The translations under genes were made by a program, and so were the position numbers. DNA of 26,662 nt from positions 1-26,662 of the forward strand of contig JAWXCM010000409.1 in NCBI GenBank assembly GCA_034408745.1. Reading direction: 5' to 3'. This document shows positions 15,890-22,872 of this stretch, one piece after another (the stretch's first letter is position 1; every line of letters starts with the position of its first letter). This DNA comes from JAWXCM01 sp034408745. GTDB taxonomy: Bacteria; Acidobacteriota; Terriglobia; Bryobacterales; Bryobacteraceae. The notes below the pieces were generated by a model. That model worked only from the letters and a program-made list of their open reading frames with translations. It did not search any database and was not told the DNA's origin.

Positions 15890-16921
15890 TCATCGATTCA
15901 TACCGGTAATATCGGTCCGCATTTCGAAAAGCGTCTTCCCGGCCGTTACATAAAGCGTCTTCATGTCAGGCCCGCCAAACGCGGTGTTCGTGATCGTGTC
16001 TTCGGGGATCGGCACGAATCGCAGCAGCTTGCCTGCAGGCGAAATCACGTGCACTCCGCACTTCGTGTCGAGCGTTTCATGAGTCCCGCGGCGGCGGTGC
16101 AGTCCAGCAGCCGCGTACAGATTACCCACGGTGTCTATGGCCATTCCGTCGGCACTGCGGCCCGGATAGAAGTTGTAGTGGACCCGCATCTTCGATACCG
16201 TGCCATCGACCGAGAGATCGAATGCACGAATCGCGCGAGCACCGCCTTCGGTCTTGTGCGCCTCAATCAGGTAGATCGTCTTGTCGTCCGGCGAGATGAC
16301 AAGGCCGTTCGGCCATTCGGTGTCGGGCGCGGCAAGAATCCGCGTCAGTTTTCCGTCTAAATCCAGCCTGTAAACCGCGGGAATGCCCGTCGCATTTTTC
16401 GGCTTTGCCGGCGATTGAGACACCGCGTCGGGAGCCGGATCGGTGAAGTACAGTCGCCCGGCGGAGTCGACCGTTACGTCATTGGGTCCGTTGAACTGCC
16501 TGCCCTCGAATCCCGCCGCGATCACCTCCACCTTGCCCGTCTTCATATCGGTGCGGGTGACCCGCGGCGCATTGCGCTCCGGGCCAGAGCTCTCACAGGC
16601 GATCAGCCGGCCCTCGCTGTCGAACAGCAGGCCATTCGAACGGTTCGAGTCCGCACGGAACACTTCCTGTTTCCGCGTTTTCGGATCGAAGCGCAGGATG
16701 CGGTTGTTCGCCACGTCCGTGAAGTAAATGAGCCCGTCTGGCCCCTGCGCCGGACCTTCCGTAAACGCGACCGACGTCGCGACAGAAACCTCGGTTTCCG
16801 CACCATTGGCGGCCGTCTCCGTCTTTGTCTGTGACTGCTGCTGCACGTTCCCCGATGGACCACCGCAGGAAACCAGAACGAGAGCAGGCAGTGCCATGAG
16901 GAGCCGTAAACGAACATGCAT
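15890..16921 (-). CDS. SMP-30/gluconolactonase/LRE-like lipoprotein
   Basis: 343 residues from ATG 16921, which begins an ideal lipoprotein signal (MHVRLRLLMALPALVLVSCGG; lipobox LVSC with Cys19). A GTG at 16954 overlaps the preceding stop (GTGA) and would add 11 residues, so translational coupling is possible. The rest is a six-bladed beta-propeller of the SMP-30 lactonase family. The metal-binding positions are recognisable: Glu55 in EGPAQGPDG, Asn147 in NGPNDV, Asn205 in WPNGL and Asp258 in SADGMAID. Such enzymes hydrolyse sugar lactones or related esters using a divalent metal. The lipid anchor places it at the periplasmic membrane face. It is last in a compact four-gene minus-strand unit headed by the DedA-rhodanese gene. 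Confidence 0.88.
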   Translation of the reverse strand: MHVRLRLLMALPALVLVSCGGPSGNVQQQSQTKTETAANGAETEVSVATSVAFTEGPAQGPDGLIYFTDVANNRILRFDPKTRKQEVFRADSNRSNGLLFDSEGRLIACESSGPERNAPRVTRTDMKTGKVEVIAAGFEGRQFNGPNDVTVDSAGRLYFTDPAPDAVSQSPAKPKNATGIPAVYRLDLDGKLTRILAAPDTEWPNGLVISPDDKTIYLIEAHKTEGGARAIRAFDLSVDGTVSKMRVHYNFYPGRSADGMAIDTVGNLYAAAGLHRRRGTHETLDTKCGVHVISPAGKLLRFVPIPEDTITNTAFGGPDMKTLYVTAGKTLFEMRTDITGMNR

Positions 16922-16950
16922 GCGCAGGATCGTATCACCATCGACCCGGT

Positions 16951-17205
16951 TCACACGCCGATCTCGAAATCGACGTGGATCACGCCCTGCTCGGCGCGAA
17001 CTTCCAGTTTTCTGACCAGTTCCAGCATTCGCGTCACAGACCCATCGGAGCTCTGCCCCTGCTTCGGTGCCGACCAGCTCTGAACCAGCTCGGCGAGCGC
17101 CTCATTGACCAGGTCTTGCTGAAGTGGGATGGTCCCGGAGATGTTCAGACCTGCGAGCTTTGCAAAGCGGTTCGCAATCAATTCCTGTAATAATGACGAG
17201 GCCAT
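16951..17205 (-). CDS. conserved-looking small protein of unknown function (84 aa)
   Basis: 84 residues from ATG 17205, supported by AAAGGAGC five bases upstream; the open frame begins earlier at 17226. I do not recognise a named family. It has no signal peptide or membrane segment. The N-terminal part (NISGTIPLQQDLVNEALAEL, about 21-40) and the C-terminal part (LEVRAEQGVIHVDFEIGV, 67-84) resemble the corresponding ends of the protein encoded just upstream, which has VHATVPISQEILN and ARTQAGRLILDLDIHV. The two may be related small proteins or subunits. The start is 10 bases after the upstream stop, and the stop overlaps a possible GTG start of the SMP-30 gene, so it is part of one transcript. 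Confidence 0.7.
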   Translation of the reverse strand: MASSLLQELIANRFAKLAGLNISGTIPLQQDLVNEALAELVQSWSAPKQGQSSDGSVTRMLELVRKLEVRAEQGVIHVDFEIGV

Positions 17206-17215
17206 TGTCGCTCCT

Positions 17216-17656
17216 TTAGCGAACATGTATGTCGAGATCGAGGATCAGCCGTCCAGCCTGCGTTCGGGCGCGGACTTCCGTGAGGTGCTGCCACAAATAC
17301 TCATACCTGCGGACGGCGGGAATCAGTCCGCAGAAGACGTACACAAACCCATCTTTCTCCGCCATATACGCCTGAAGGGAAGGCTTCCATGCCAGAACCG
17401 CCCGCAATGTCATCCGCAACACCCAGGAGGTGGACAGCACAACAACCAGATCGGGCGTGACACCTACAATTTCCGCGGCCGCCCGGAACATGCGAAACGA
17501 AATCAGAACCCGGTTATGCTCCTCGATTTCCACACCGATCTGAATATTGCTCAGTAGATAGTTAAGGATTTCCTGAGAAATCGGGACAGTCGCATGCACG
17601 CGAGCGCCCCGTATTCGGGGGAATCCTGCCAGAGCCTCTTTTTCGATTACGCTCAA
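17216..17656 (-). CDS. protein of unknown function (146 aa), translationally coupled to the rhodanese gene
   Basis: 146 residues if started at the TTG at 17656, which overlaps the distal stop of the DedA-rhodanese frame as TTGA and has GGAG about 10 bases upstream. The open frame extends to an ATG at 17713, but that start would overlap the rhodanese end by 61 bases. No family is recognised. The protein has VHATVPISQEILNYLL (20-35), a hydrophobic middle (PDLVVVLSTSWVLRMTLRAVLAW) that could touch a membrane, and a C-terminus AGRLILDLDIHVR. Its first and last segments resemble those of the next gene's product. The TTGA coupling means ribosomes would reach this start only by translating through the UGA at 17803-17805, unless initiation here is independent. 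Confidence 0.65.
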   Translation of the reverse strand: MSVIEKEALAGFPRIRGARVHATVPISQEILNYLLSNIQIGVEIEEHNRVLISFRMFRAAAEIVGVTPDLVVVLSTSWVLRMTLRAVLAWKPSLQAYMAEKDGFVYVFCGLIPAVRRYEYLWQHLTEVRARTQAGRLILDLDIHVR

Positions 17657-18612
17657 AGCTGATCTGCTCCGATCGCCGCAGGACGTTCTGTCTGATAGCC
17701 CGCGGCCACCCATGCGTCAAACCCGCCCTCCAGCGGCCGCACTCGCAGGAAACCGAGGCGCTTTAACTGGAGTGCCGCACGGGCACTCGATGCTTCGTTT
17801 GGTCACGAACAGTACAGCACTACTTCATGTTTGCCGGCTCGGGCCGGGACCAGTGTTTCGACGGCATTCATCGAGAGCCTGAGCGCCCCAGGCAGCCCAC
17901 CCTGCGCCCATTCGCCCTCTCCTCTCATGTCCACGATCAGGGGCGCCTCCGTGCCTTGCATCAGGCCATGCAACTCACCGGGGGTGACTCGTGCGATTCG
18001 AAGCTCGCGAAGCAGTCGCCGTCGGGCCACGTATTTAAACGCGATGTAGACCGTCGCAACCAACACCGCGGCACCAAGTGCCGATCGCGTCATTTGCGAC
18101 ATCACGTCGCTAAGCCACTCGATCTCACGGTGAAACACCCAACCGGCACCCACATAGGCCGAGGTCCACGCAAACGCGCCGGCCGTGTCCAGAAGAAGAA
18201 AGCGCAGGCGGGAAATCCCCACCACACCGGCGAGCGGCGGAGCAAGCGTGCTCAGCCCGGGGATGAACTTCGCGAAGATAATGGCCGCAACGCCATATCG
18301 GTCGTAAATATCCTCCGTCTTGCGGATGCACGTGTCTGGTTCCAGGGACAGCCGGCACAGTGCGCCCAGCACGGATCGTCCCTTGCGCGCGCCCAGTTCG
18401 TACCACACCAGATCGCCGAGAAGCGCTGCGATCACGGCGGCGGCGAGCGCGGGCCATGGCGACATCGCGCCAGCCCCGACAGCCGCGCCCGTCGCCAGCA
18501 GCACAATGCCGGCTGGAACGGGTAGCCCCAGCTGCTCCGCCAGAACGGCAGCGAAAACCACCAGGGTACCGTGCCGAATGATGAAGTCGATTACGGTATG
18601 CATGGCAGTCAT
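17653..18612 (-). CDS. DedA-family membrane protein fused to a rhodanese domain, with an in-frame UGA (possible selenocysteine)
   Basis: Residues 1-200 are a DedA/SNARE-associated membrane protein: several hydrophobic helices, EQLGLPVPAG near 26-35, GDLVWYELGARKG near 66-78 and the motif FAKFIPGLST at 113-122. From about 205 a rhodanese domain follows (PGELHGLMQG ... LIVDMRGEGEW ... GGLPGALRLSM ... VVLYCS). Cys268 is in the position of the rhodanese active-site Cys. The next codon but one (17803-17805) is UGA. In the same frame the sequence continues as PNEASSARAALQLKRLGF and PLEGGFDAWVAAGY, the proper C-terminal half of the domain, to a UGA stop at 17653-17655. Relatives have, as I recall, YCSCPNEA here, so UGA replaces a Cys codon. 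With selenocysteine the product is 319 residues; otherwise it stops at 269. The hairpin at 17770-17788 supports recoding. Confidence 0.85.
17770..17788 (-). promoter_or_regulatory. candidate bacterial SECIS hairpin 3' of the in-frame UGA
   Basis: On the minus strand, 14 bases after the UGA, the arms GAGUGCC and GGCACUC form a perfect 7-bp stem closing a CGUGC loop. The apical loop begins 21 bases after the UGA and has G as its second base. These values fit the published general model of bacterial SECIS elements (loop 16-37 bases from the UGA, a G among the first two loop bases, short apical loop). The base after the UGA is C, as in E. coli fdhF. A chance hairpin in GC-rich coding sequence cannot be excluded. 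Confidence 0.5.
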
Positions 18613-18722
18613 TGCATTTTACGACCACTCGCAAGCGTCCCTGCGACACTCACCCGGGCGGTTGCTATGCTGAGCAGATTCCCGCAGCCGCTGTCGATGC
18701 GGTATGGAGAAGGACCTGGTAT

Positions 18723-18899
18723 ATGGAACAAAGATCAACTCACGAGGCAGCATCCGATAACAGTGGCGTCTGGACCTGGATTTTCCTGGCTGGTCTTCTG
18801 GTGCTCAGTGTTGTGATCTGCGTGGGAGCGCTGGCTCTGACGGGCAGGAACGAGCAAATCAAAGCCGCGCCCCAGCAGGCTGCTCCTGCCGCACGTTGA
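18723..18899 (+). CDS. small single-pass membrane protein (58 aa)
   Basis: 58 residues from ATG 18723, preceded by GGAGAAGGA. A hydrophilic N-terminus (MEQRSTHEAASDNSG) is followed by one transmembrane helix (VWTWIFLAGLLVLSVVICVGALAL) and a short Ala/Gln-rich tail. No family is recognised. The gene is divergent from the DedA-rhodanese gene across about 110 bases that must hold both promoters. A hairpin lies just after the stop. Confidence 0.6.
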   Translation: MEQRSTHEAASDNSGVWTWIFLAGLLVLSVVICVGALALTGRNEQIKAAPQQAAPAAR

Positions 18900-18916
18900 T
18901 TGACTTGCAGCTGAAT

Positions 18917-18948
18917 CGCCCGTGAAGCGTTCGCTTTCGAAACGGGCG
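18917..18948 (+). terminator. terminator-like hairpin after the small membrane protein gene
   Basis: CGCCCGT (18917-18923) pairs with ACGGGCG (18942-18948). Inside the loop GAAGCG and CGCTTTC can pair further with one bulge. It lies 17 bases after the stop. There is no T-tract, so it is only a possible terminator. Confidence 0.5.
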
Positions 18949-19015
18949 CCCTCCTGCTGTTCTCCGACCGGGAGTCGCGGCCAGCGGTGCCCGCGTCTCT
19001 TGTACCATCGTCTCG

Positions 19016-19474
19016 ATGGAAGTTCGCCCGTACGTTCCCGCCGACCGCGATTCCTGTCTGGCCCTGTTCGATTCGAACACCCCCGGCCCCTTCCACCCAC
19101 AGGAGCGCGAGGTCTTCGAGACCTGGCTCAGCGGCAATCCGACTAACTACGTCGTGCTGGAACATGAGGGCGTCGTGGTGGCTTGTGGCGGTTATGCGCT
19201 GCCCGCTGCCGGGTCGACGGACGCGCGGCTCACCTGGGGTATGGTGGGGCGTCAGTGGCAGGGCCAGGGCCTCGGCCGCTTCCTGCTGATGTACCGCCTG
19301 CGCGAACTCGGCAAGACAGCCGCCATCGTCCAGACCGTCACTGTGGAGACCACCCCGGAGTCCGCACCGTTCTTCGCTTCTCAGGGTTTTCGGACCGTGC
19401 ACGTCACCAAAGATGGACCGGGCCCAGGGCTCGACAAGACAGAAATGGTCCGAAAGATCTCCGTCTGCCCCTGA
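19016..19474 (+). CDS. GNAT-family N-acetyltransferase
   Basis: 152 residues with the GNAT fold. The N-terminal VRPYVPADRDSCLALFDSNTP is a typical first strand and helix. The acetyl-CoA pyrophosphate loop is GRQWQGQGLGRFLL (Q80, G83 and G85 in the Q/RxxGxG/A motif). It is followed by the strand VQTVTVETTPESAPFFASQGF, which matches motif B with the usual N/T-x-x-A/S-x-x-F-Y-x-x-x-G-F pattern. The acceptor substrate is unknown. The gene stands alone with ATG 19016 and no strong ribosome binding site. Confidence 0.88.
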   Translation: MEVRPYVPADRDSCLALFDSNTPGPFHPQEREVFETWLSGNPTNYVVLEHEGVVVACGGYALPAAGSTDARLTWGMVGRQWQGQGLGRFLLMYRLRELGKTAAIVQTVTVETTPESAPFFASQGFRTVHVTKDGPGPGLDKTEMVRKISVCP

Positions 19475-19510
19475 TACGCCGCACCGCCGCCATGGCGATA
19501 CACTCCTGGA

Positions 19511-20254
19511 ATGCAGAAGCTGATCTTCGTATGTGCTTTCGCCCTGTTCCTGGTTCCAGTGGATGGCGCTGACGTCAGGGCAACTGAGATCGCGGACAGC
19601 ATGTTGACTGCTATGGGCGGCGTCGATAACTGGAACCGCGCACACTTCGTCCGCTACGACTTCAAGGTCAATATCGGCGGCAAGCTTATCGCAGTGCGGT
19701 CGCACTTGTGGGACAAGATGACTGGCCGTTACCGGCTGGAAGGTAAGACAAAAGATGGCAAGGCCACACTGGCGCTTTTCAATGTGGCCAACCAGCAGGG
19801 AACGGCTTACGTCGACGGCAGAAAGCTGGAAGGAACGGCTGCCAACGAAGCCCTGAAGAGCGCGTACGGATCTTTCATCAACGACATGTACTGGCTGGCT
19901 ATGCCCTGGAAATGGAAAGACGCGGGCGTAAACCTCAAGTATCTCGGCCGAAAACCCCATGGTGGGCAGGACATGGACGTGGTACAACTGACGTTCGGCA
20001 AAGTGGGCCTGACGCCCGGCGATACGTATCAGGCCTTCGTGTCGCCGAAGACGAAGCTGATGGAGCACTGGGAGTACAAACTGCAAAGCGGCAACACTGG
20101 CTCATGGGACTGGGAATACGCCACAACAGGAGGAATCAAACTTGCTTCGAATCACACGAAATCAGGTGGCGATTTCATCGGCATGGGTAAAGTCCAGGTG
20201 CTCGACCAGGTAGCCGACGCCGTATTTACAGATCCGTCGGCATCGCTCCCGTAG
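19511..20254 (+). CDS. secreted protein of unknown function (LolA-like size and layout)
   Basis: 247 residues with a signal peptide (MQKLIFVCAFALFLVPVDGA). The mature part starts with a helix ending MLTAMGGVDNWNRAHFVRYDF and continues as alternating strands (AVRSHLWDKMTGRYRLEGKT, MDVVQLTFGKVGLTPGDTYQAFVSPKTKLMEHWEYK). The MGGxxxW opening and the strand pattern recall periplasmic LolA/LppX-type lipid-binding folds or DUF6503-like proteins. I cannot assign it with confidence. The start ATG 19511 has only a weak upstream CCTGGA. Confidence 0.65.
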   Translation: MQKLIFVCAFALFLVPVDGADVRATEIADSMLTAMGGVDNWNRAHFVRYDFKVNIGGKLIAVRSHLWDKMTGRYRLEGKTKDGKATLALFNVANQQGTAYVDGRKLEGTAANEALKSAYGSFINDMYWLAMPWKWKDAGVNLKYLGRKPHGGQDMDVVQLTFGKVGLTPGDTYQAFVSPKTKLMEHWEYKLQSGNTGSWDWEYATTGGIKLASNHTKSGGDFIGMGKVQVLDQVADAVFTDPSASLP

Positions 20255-20313
20255 AAATAATTCTGTATGGAGCGGCGCTTGCCGCCGAGTTCGGCAGCAT
20301 CCATACTGCGACT

Positions 20314-20517
20314 ATGACAGTAAAGAATTCGTCGTTTTTCGCGCTGATCGGAATGCTCCTCCTCACTGTGCTGCTGGCCATGGATTTCATAACGACCGTG
20401 TCGGGTGTGATCAATGACGTAACTCCGGCAATGGCTCTGCTGAGAGCCCTGATCTATTTGATTGCGAGCCTCGGCGTGACGTTGTTCTTCGTCGCCTTTT
20501 ACAGGGCACAGTCCTGA
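20314..20517 (+). CDS. small two-helix membrane protein (67 aa)
   Basis: 67 residues. Two hydrophobic segments, FFALIGMLLLTVLLAMDFITTV and ALLRALIYLIASLGVTLFFVAF, are separated by a short polar loop, giving a hairpin membrane protein. No family is recognised and the ribosome binding site is weak. The strongly membrane-like composition on the coding strand, between two real genes of the same direction, supports it. Confidence 0.5.
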   Translation: MTVKNSSFFALIGMLLLTVLLAMDFITTVSGVINDVTPAMALLRALIYLIASLGVTLFFVAFYRAQS

Positions 20518-20557
20518 CTCGCAGCAGCGCGCCGGGCGTCTGGAGTATTTTGGTGCA

Positions 20558-20980
20558 GTGAAGACCTGCCTCTTTGTTCTCCTTTTCGTCACGCTGTGCG
20601 GCGGCACCCCCGCTGAGGACGAGGCCGCCATCCGCGCTCTGGAAGCGAAGTGGGACACGGCAAACCTGCACGGCGATGCCGACGCGCTCAACAGCCTGTT
20701 CGCCGATTCGTTCCTCATGACCGACAGCGACGGCGTTGTTCGCCAAAAATCAGAGGTAGTGGCGGAACTGAAGTCAGGCCGCATCCGCTACAAGGCTGCA
20801 AAATCAGACGAGCTTCGAATCGTCCTGCATGGTGACGCTGCCGTTGTGAGTGGTCGCTGGACCGGTACGTACATTCACAACGGCCAGACAACGAATCTTC
20901 GGGAGCGATTCACTAACTTCTACGTCAGGGTCAACGGCCAGTGGCGTTGCGTTGCCTCTCATGGCTCGAATCTTCGGTGA
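20558..20980 (+). CDS. secreted NTF2-like (DUF4440/SnoaL-type) protein
   Basis: 140 residues from a GTG at 20558, which begins a signal peptide (KTCLFVLLFVTLCGGTPA). The mature part is a DUF4440-type NTF2 fold: DEAAIRALEAKWDTANLHGDADALNSLFADSFLMTDSDG, then a pair of strands (LRIVLHGDAAVVSGRWTGTY) and the closing RFTNFYVRVNGQWRCVASHGS. The family is widespread and its members have varied or unknown roles, and no ligand can be inferred. It is the last of several plus-strand genes before a convergent small gene. Confidence 0.83.
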   Translation: MKTCLFVLLFVTLCGGTPAEDEAAIRALEAKWDTANLHGDADALNSLFADSFLMTDSDGVVRQKSEVVAELKSGRIRYKAAKSDELRIVLHGDAAVVSGRWTGTYIHNGQTTNLRERFTNFYVRVNGQWRCVASHGSNLR

Positions 20981-21002
20981 GACCCCGGCACCGTGGTAGC
21001 CG

Positions 21003-21206
21003 CTACAACTTGCCGTCAGCCTTCTTCTGAGCCTTCTTCATCCGTCGCGGTAAACGAACCTTGTTCTGCTTCGGAAACTTCTCCCGCTTCTTTACCGGCG
21101 ACACGGGTTCCACGCCAGCGAGGTTTGCCACTTTCCCAGCCGCCGAACCCACGGTCCGGGCGGCGCGTTCCAGGGCGCTGTCATTCGAGCTTTGATCGTC
21201 AGCCAT
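21003..21206 (-). CDS. small basic protein of unknown function (67 aa)
   Basis: 67 residues from ATG 21206, which has GGAG seven bases upstream; the open frame extends to 21290. The N-terminal half is acidic to neutral (MADDQSSNDSALERAARTVGSAAGKVANLAGV) and could form an amphipathic helix. The C-terminal half is rich in Lys and Arg (KKREKFPKQNKVRLPRRMKKAQKK), suggesting nucleic-acid or membrane-surface binding. No family is recognised. It is convergent with the DUF4440-like gene and divergent from the phospholipase D gene. Confidence 0.6.
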   Translation of the reverse strand: MADDQSSNDSALERAARTVGSAAGKVANLAGVEPVSPVKKREKFPKQNKVRLPRRMKKAQKKADGKL

Positions 21207-21303
21207 TGTTCTCCAACAAGGAGGATGCACTCCCGCCCCCAGACATTTCAAACAGAAATCTGCAAGCCTCACCGCGGAACCCTGACACAATGAACAATGA
21301 ACT

Positions 21304-22872
21304 ATGTGCGCTGTTCTCCAGGCAGGCAGGAATTGCTGGCGTATCGAGAGTGCGAATCGCTTCGCGCTGCTGATCGATGGTGCCGATTACTACTCCGCGG
21401 TCGCGACAGCCATCCGGCGAGCACAGCGATCGGTCGCGCTGCTCGCCTGGGATTTCGACACTCGCACACACCTCGTCGAACACGGTCCCGACCAGCACAC
21501 AGGCCCGCTGCGACAGTTTTTTCGGGACGTTGTCGACCATAATCCGAACCTGCGCATAGCGATACTCGCGTGGGACTTTCCTCTATTATTCGCCAACGTT
21601 CGCGACCCGAACCTGATACAGAACGAGGACCCCTTCGCACACCCTCGCATCTGTTTCCATTTCGATCACAACCATCCGCCGGGTGCAAGCCATCACCAGA
21701 AGATCGTCGCAGTCGACGGGCAACTCGCCTTCGCCGGAGGGATGGACTTCGCAGGCGGACGCTGGGACACCTCGGAGCATCGCGCGCAGGACCCCCGCCG
21801 TGGATACGCCGCCACCCACGACGTGCAGGCGCTGGTGGACGGCGCCGCTGCCGCCGCTCTCGCCGACATCGTCCGCGACCGCTGGAACAGAGCCGCGCAA
21901 CCGCCCCTCCCGCCGCCCGAACCCGCCAGCGATCCGTGGCCCGAGAACCTGCCAGCCGACCTGACCAACGTCGCGGTCGCGATTTCCCGCACCAACCCGC
22001 TGACCTCCTGCCGTGAAATCGAAACCTTGCACCTCGATCTCATCGCAGCCGCCCGCGAGTTCCTCTACATGGAGAACCAGTACCTGACAAGTACGGTCAT
22101 CGTCGACGCTCTCAGCCGGCGGTTGCAGGAGCCCGAGGGTCCCGAGATCATCCTCGTCCTTCCGCTTAACAACAGCGGCTGGCTGGAAGACCATACCATC
22201 GAAGCGTTGCGGTATCGAAAAATCCGGGAACTTCGCATGGCAGACCGTTTCGGCCACCTCCGTATCTGCTATCCCACTGTGGAGGACATCGGTACGGAGT
22301 CCATCGTCGTTCATTCCAAGATCATGTTCGTCGACGACCATCTGTTCCGAATCGGTTCAGCCAATCTGACGGATCGCTCCATGGCACTCGATACCGAATG
22401 CGACCTGGCAGTCGAGGCTGCCGATGAACACCAGCAAAGAGGTATCGCCCGCCTTCGCAACCGGCTCATCGGCGAACACCTCGACCTTTCTCCCGACCAG
22501 GTGGAGGCATGCCTCGCGAACGATCGCTCCCTGATCCGCCTCATCGACGCATGCTCAGGCCAGCGGAGGTGCCTTCGTTCGTTGCCGGACGATGGAGGCG
22601 CAACGCAGATCCTGAGCGACAAACTGGTGGATCCCGCCCAGCCGCTGACGCCCGCGTTCGTGATGAAGACCGTCGGAGCCTCCGTCGCCCGGAGCGGTTG
22701 GTTCTGGATTGGTACGGGCGTCGTAGCGGGACTGGCCGCCGCGATTCTGTTACGGCGGTACCTTACGGCCAGCCGACCTCCACTGTTGCCAGCAACGGCA
22801 GATGGTCCGACGCGACGCGCGCCAGAGCGTCTTTTCGAACAAAACAGCTCAGAACCCGTATCCCCGAACTGA
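21304..22872 (+). CDS. phospholipase D-like / cardiolipin-synthase-like protein with C-terminal membrane helix
   Basis: 522 residues with two HKD half-sites: HxKxxxxD at His131-Lys133-Asp138 (SHHQKIVAVDG) and His337-Lys339-Asp344 (VHSKIMFVDDHLFRIGSANL). Two HKD motifs form one active site in phospholipase D and cardiolipin synthases. The layout, including FLYMENQYLTS before the second site, matches the PLD proteins that often carry a membrane VTT domain at the C-terminus. Here only one hydrophobic helix follows (WFWIGTGVVAGLAAAILL, about 467-483). From about residue 487 the frame runs antisense into the convergent phosphatase-fold gene for 110 bases, and this tail does not look conserved. E. 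coli clsB (ybhO) and ybhP are a comparable pair, but there they face the same way. Confidence 0.88.
   Translation: MCAVLQAGRNCWRIESANRFALLIDGADYYSAVATAIRRAQRSVALLAWDFDTRTHLVEHGPDQHTGPLRQFFRDVVDHNPNLRIAILAWDFPLLFANVRDPNLIQNEDPFAHPRICFHFDHNHPPGASHHQKIVAVDGQLAFAGGMDFAGGRWDTSEHRAQDPRRGYAATHDVQALVDGAAAAALADIVRDRWNRAAQPPLPPPEPASDPWPENLPADLTNVAVAISRTNPLTSCREIETLHLDLIAAAREFLYMENQYLTSTVIVDALSRRLQEPEGPEIILVLPLNNSGWLEDHTIEALRYRKIRELRMADRFGHLRICYPTVEDIGTESIVVHSKIMFVDDHLFRIGSANLTDRSMALDTECDLAVEAADEHQQRGIARLRNRLIGEHLDLSPDQVEACLANDRSLIRLIDACSGQRRCLRSLPDDGGATQILSDKLVDPAQPLTPAFVMKTVGASVARSGWFWIGTGVVAGLAAAILLRRYLTASRPPLLPATADGPTRRAPERLFEQNSSEPVSPN

Noticed and set aside
18740..20086. 448-codon open frame on the minus strand
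   Set aside because: It runs antisense across the small membrane protein, GNAT and secreted-protein genes, all of which have family or signal-peptide support.
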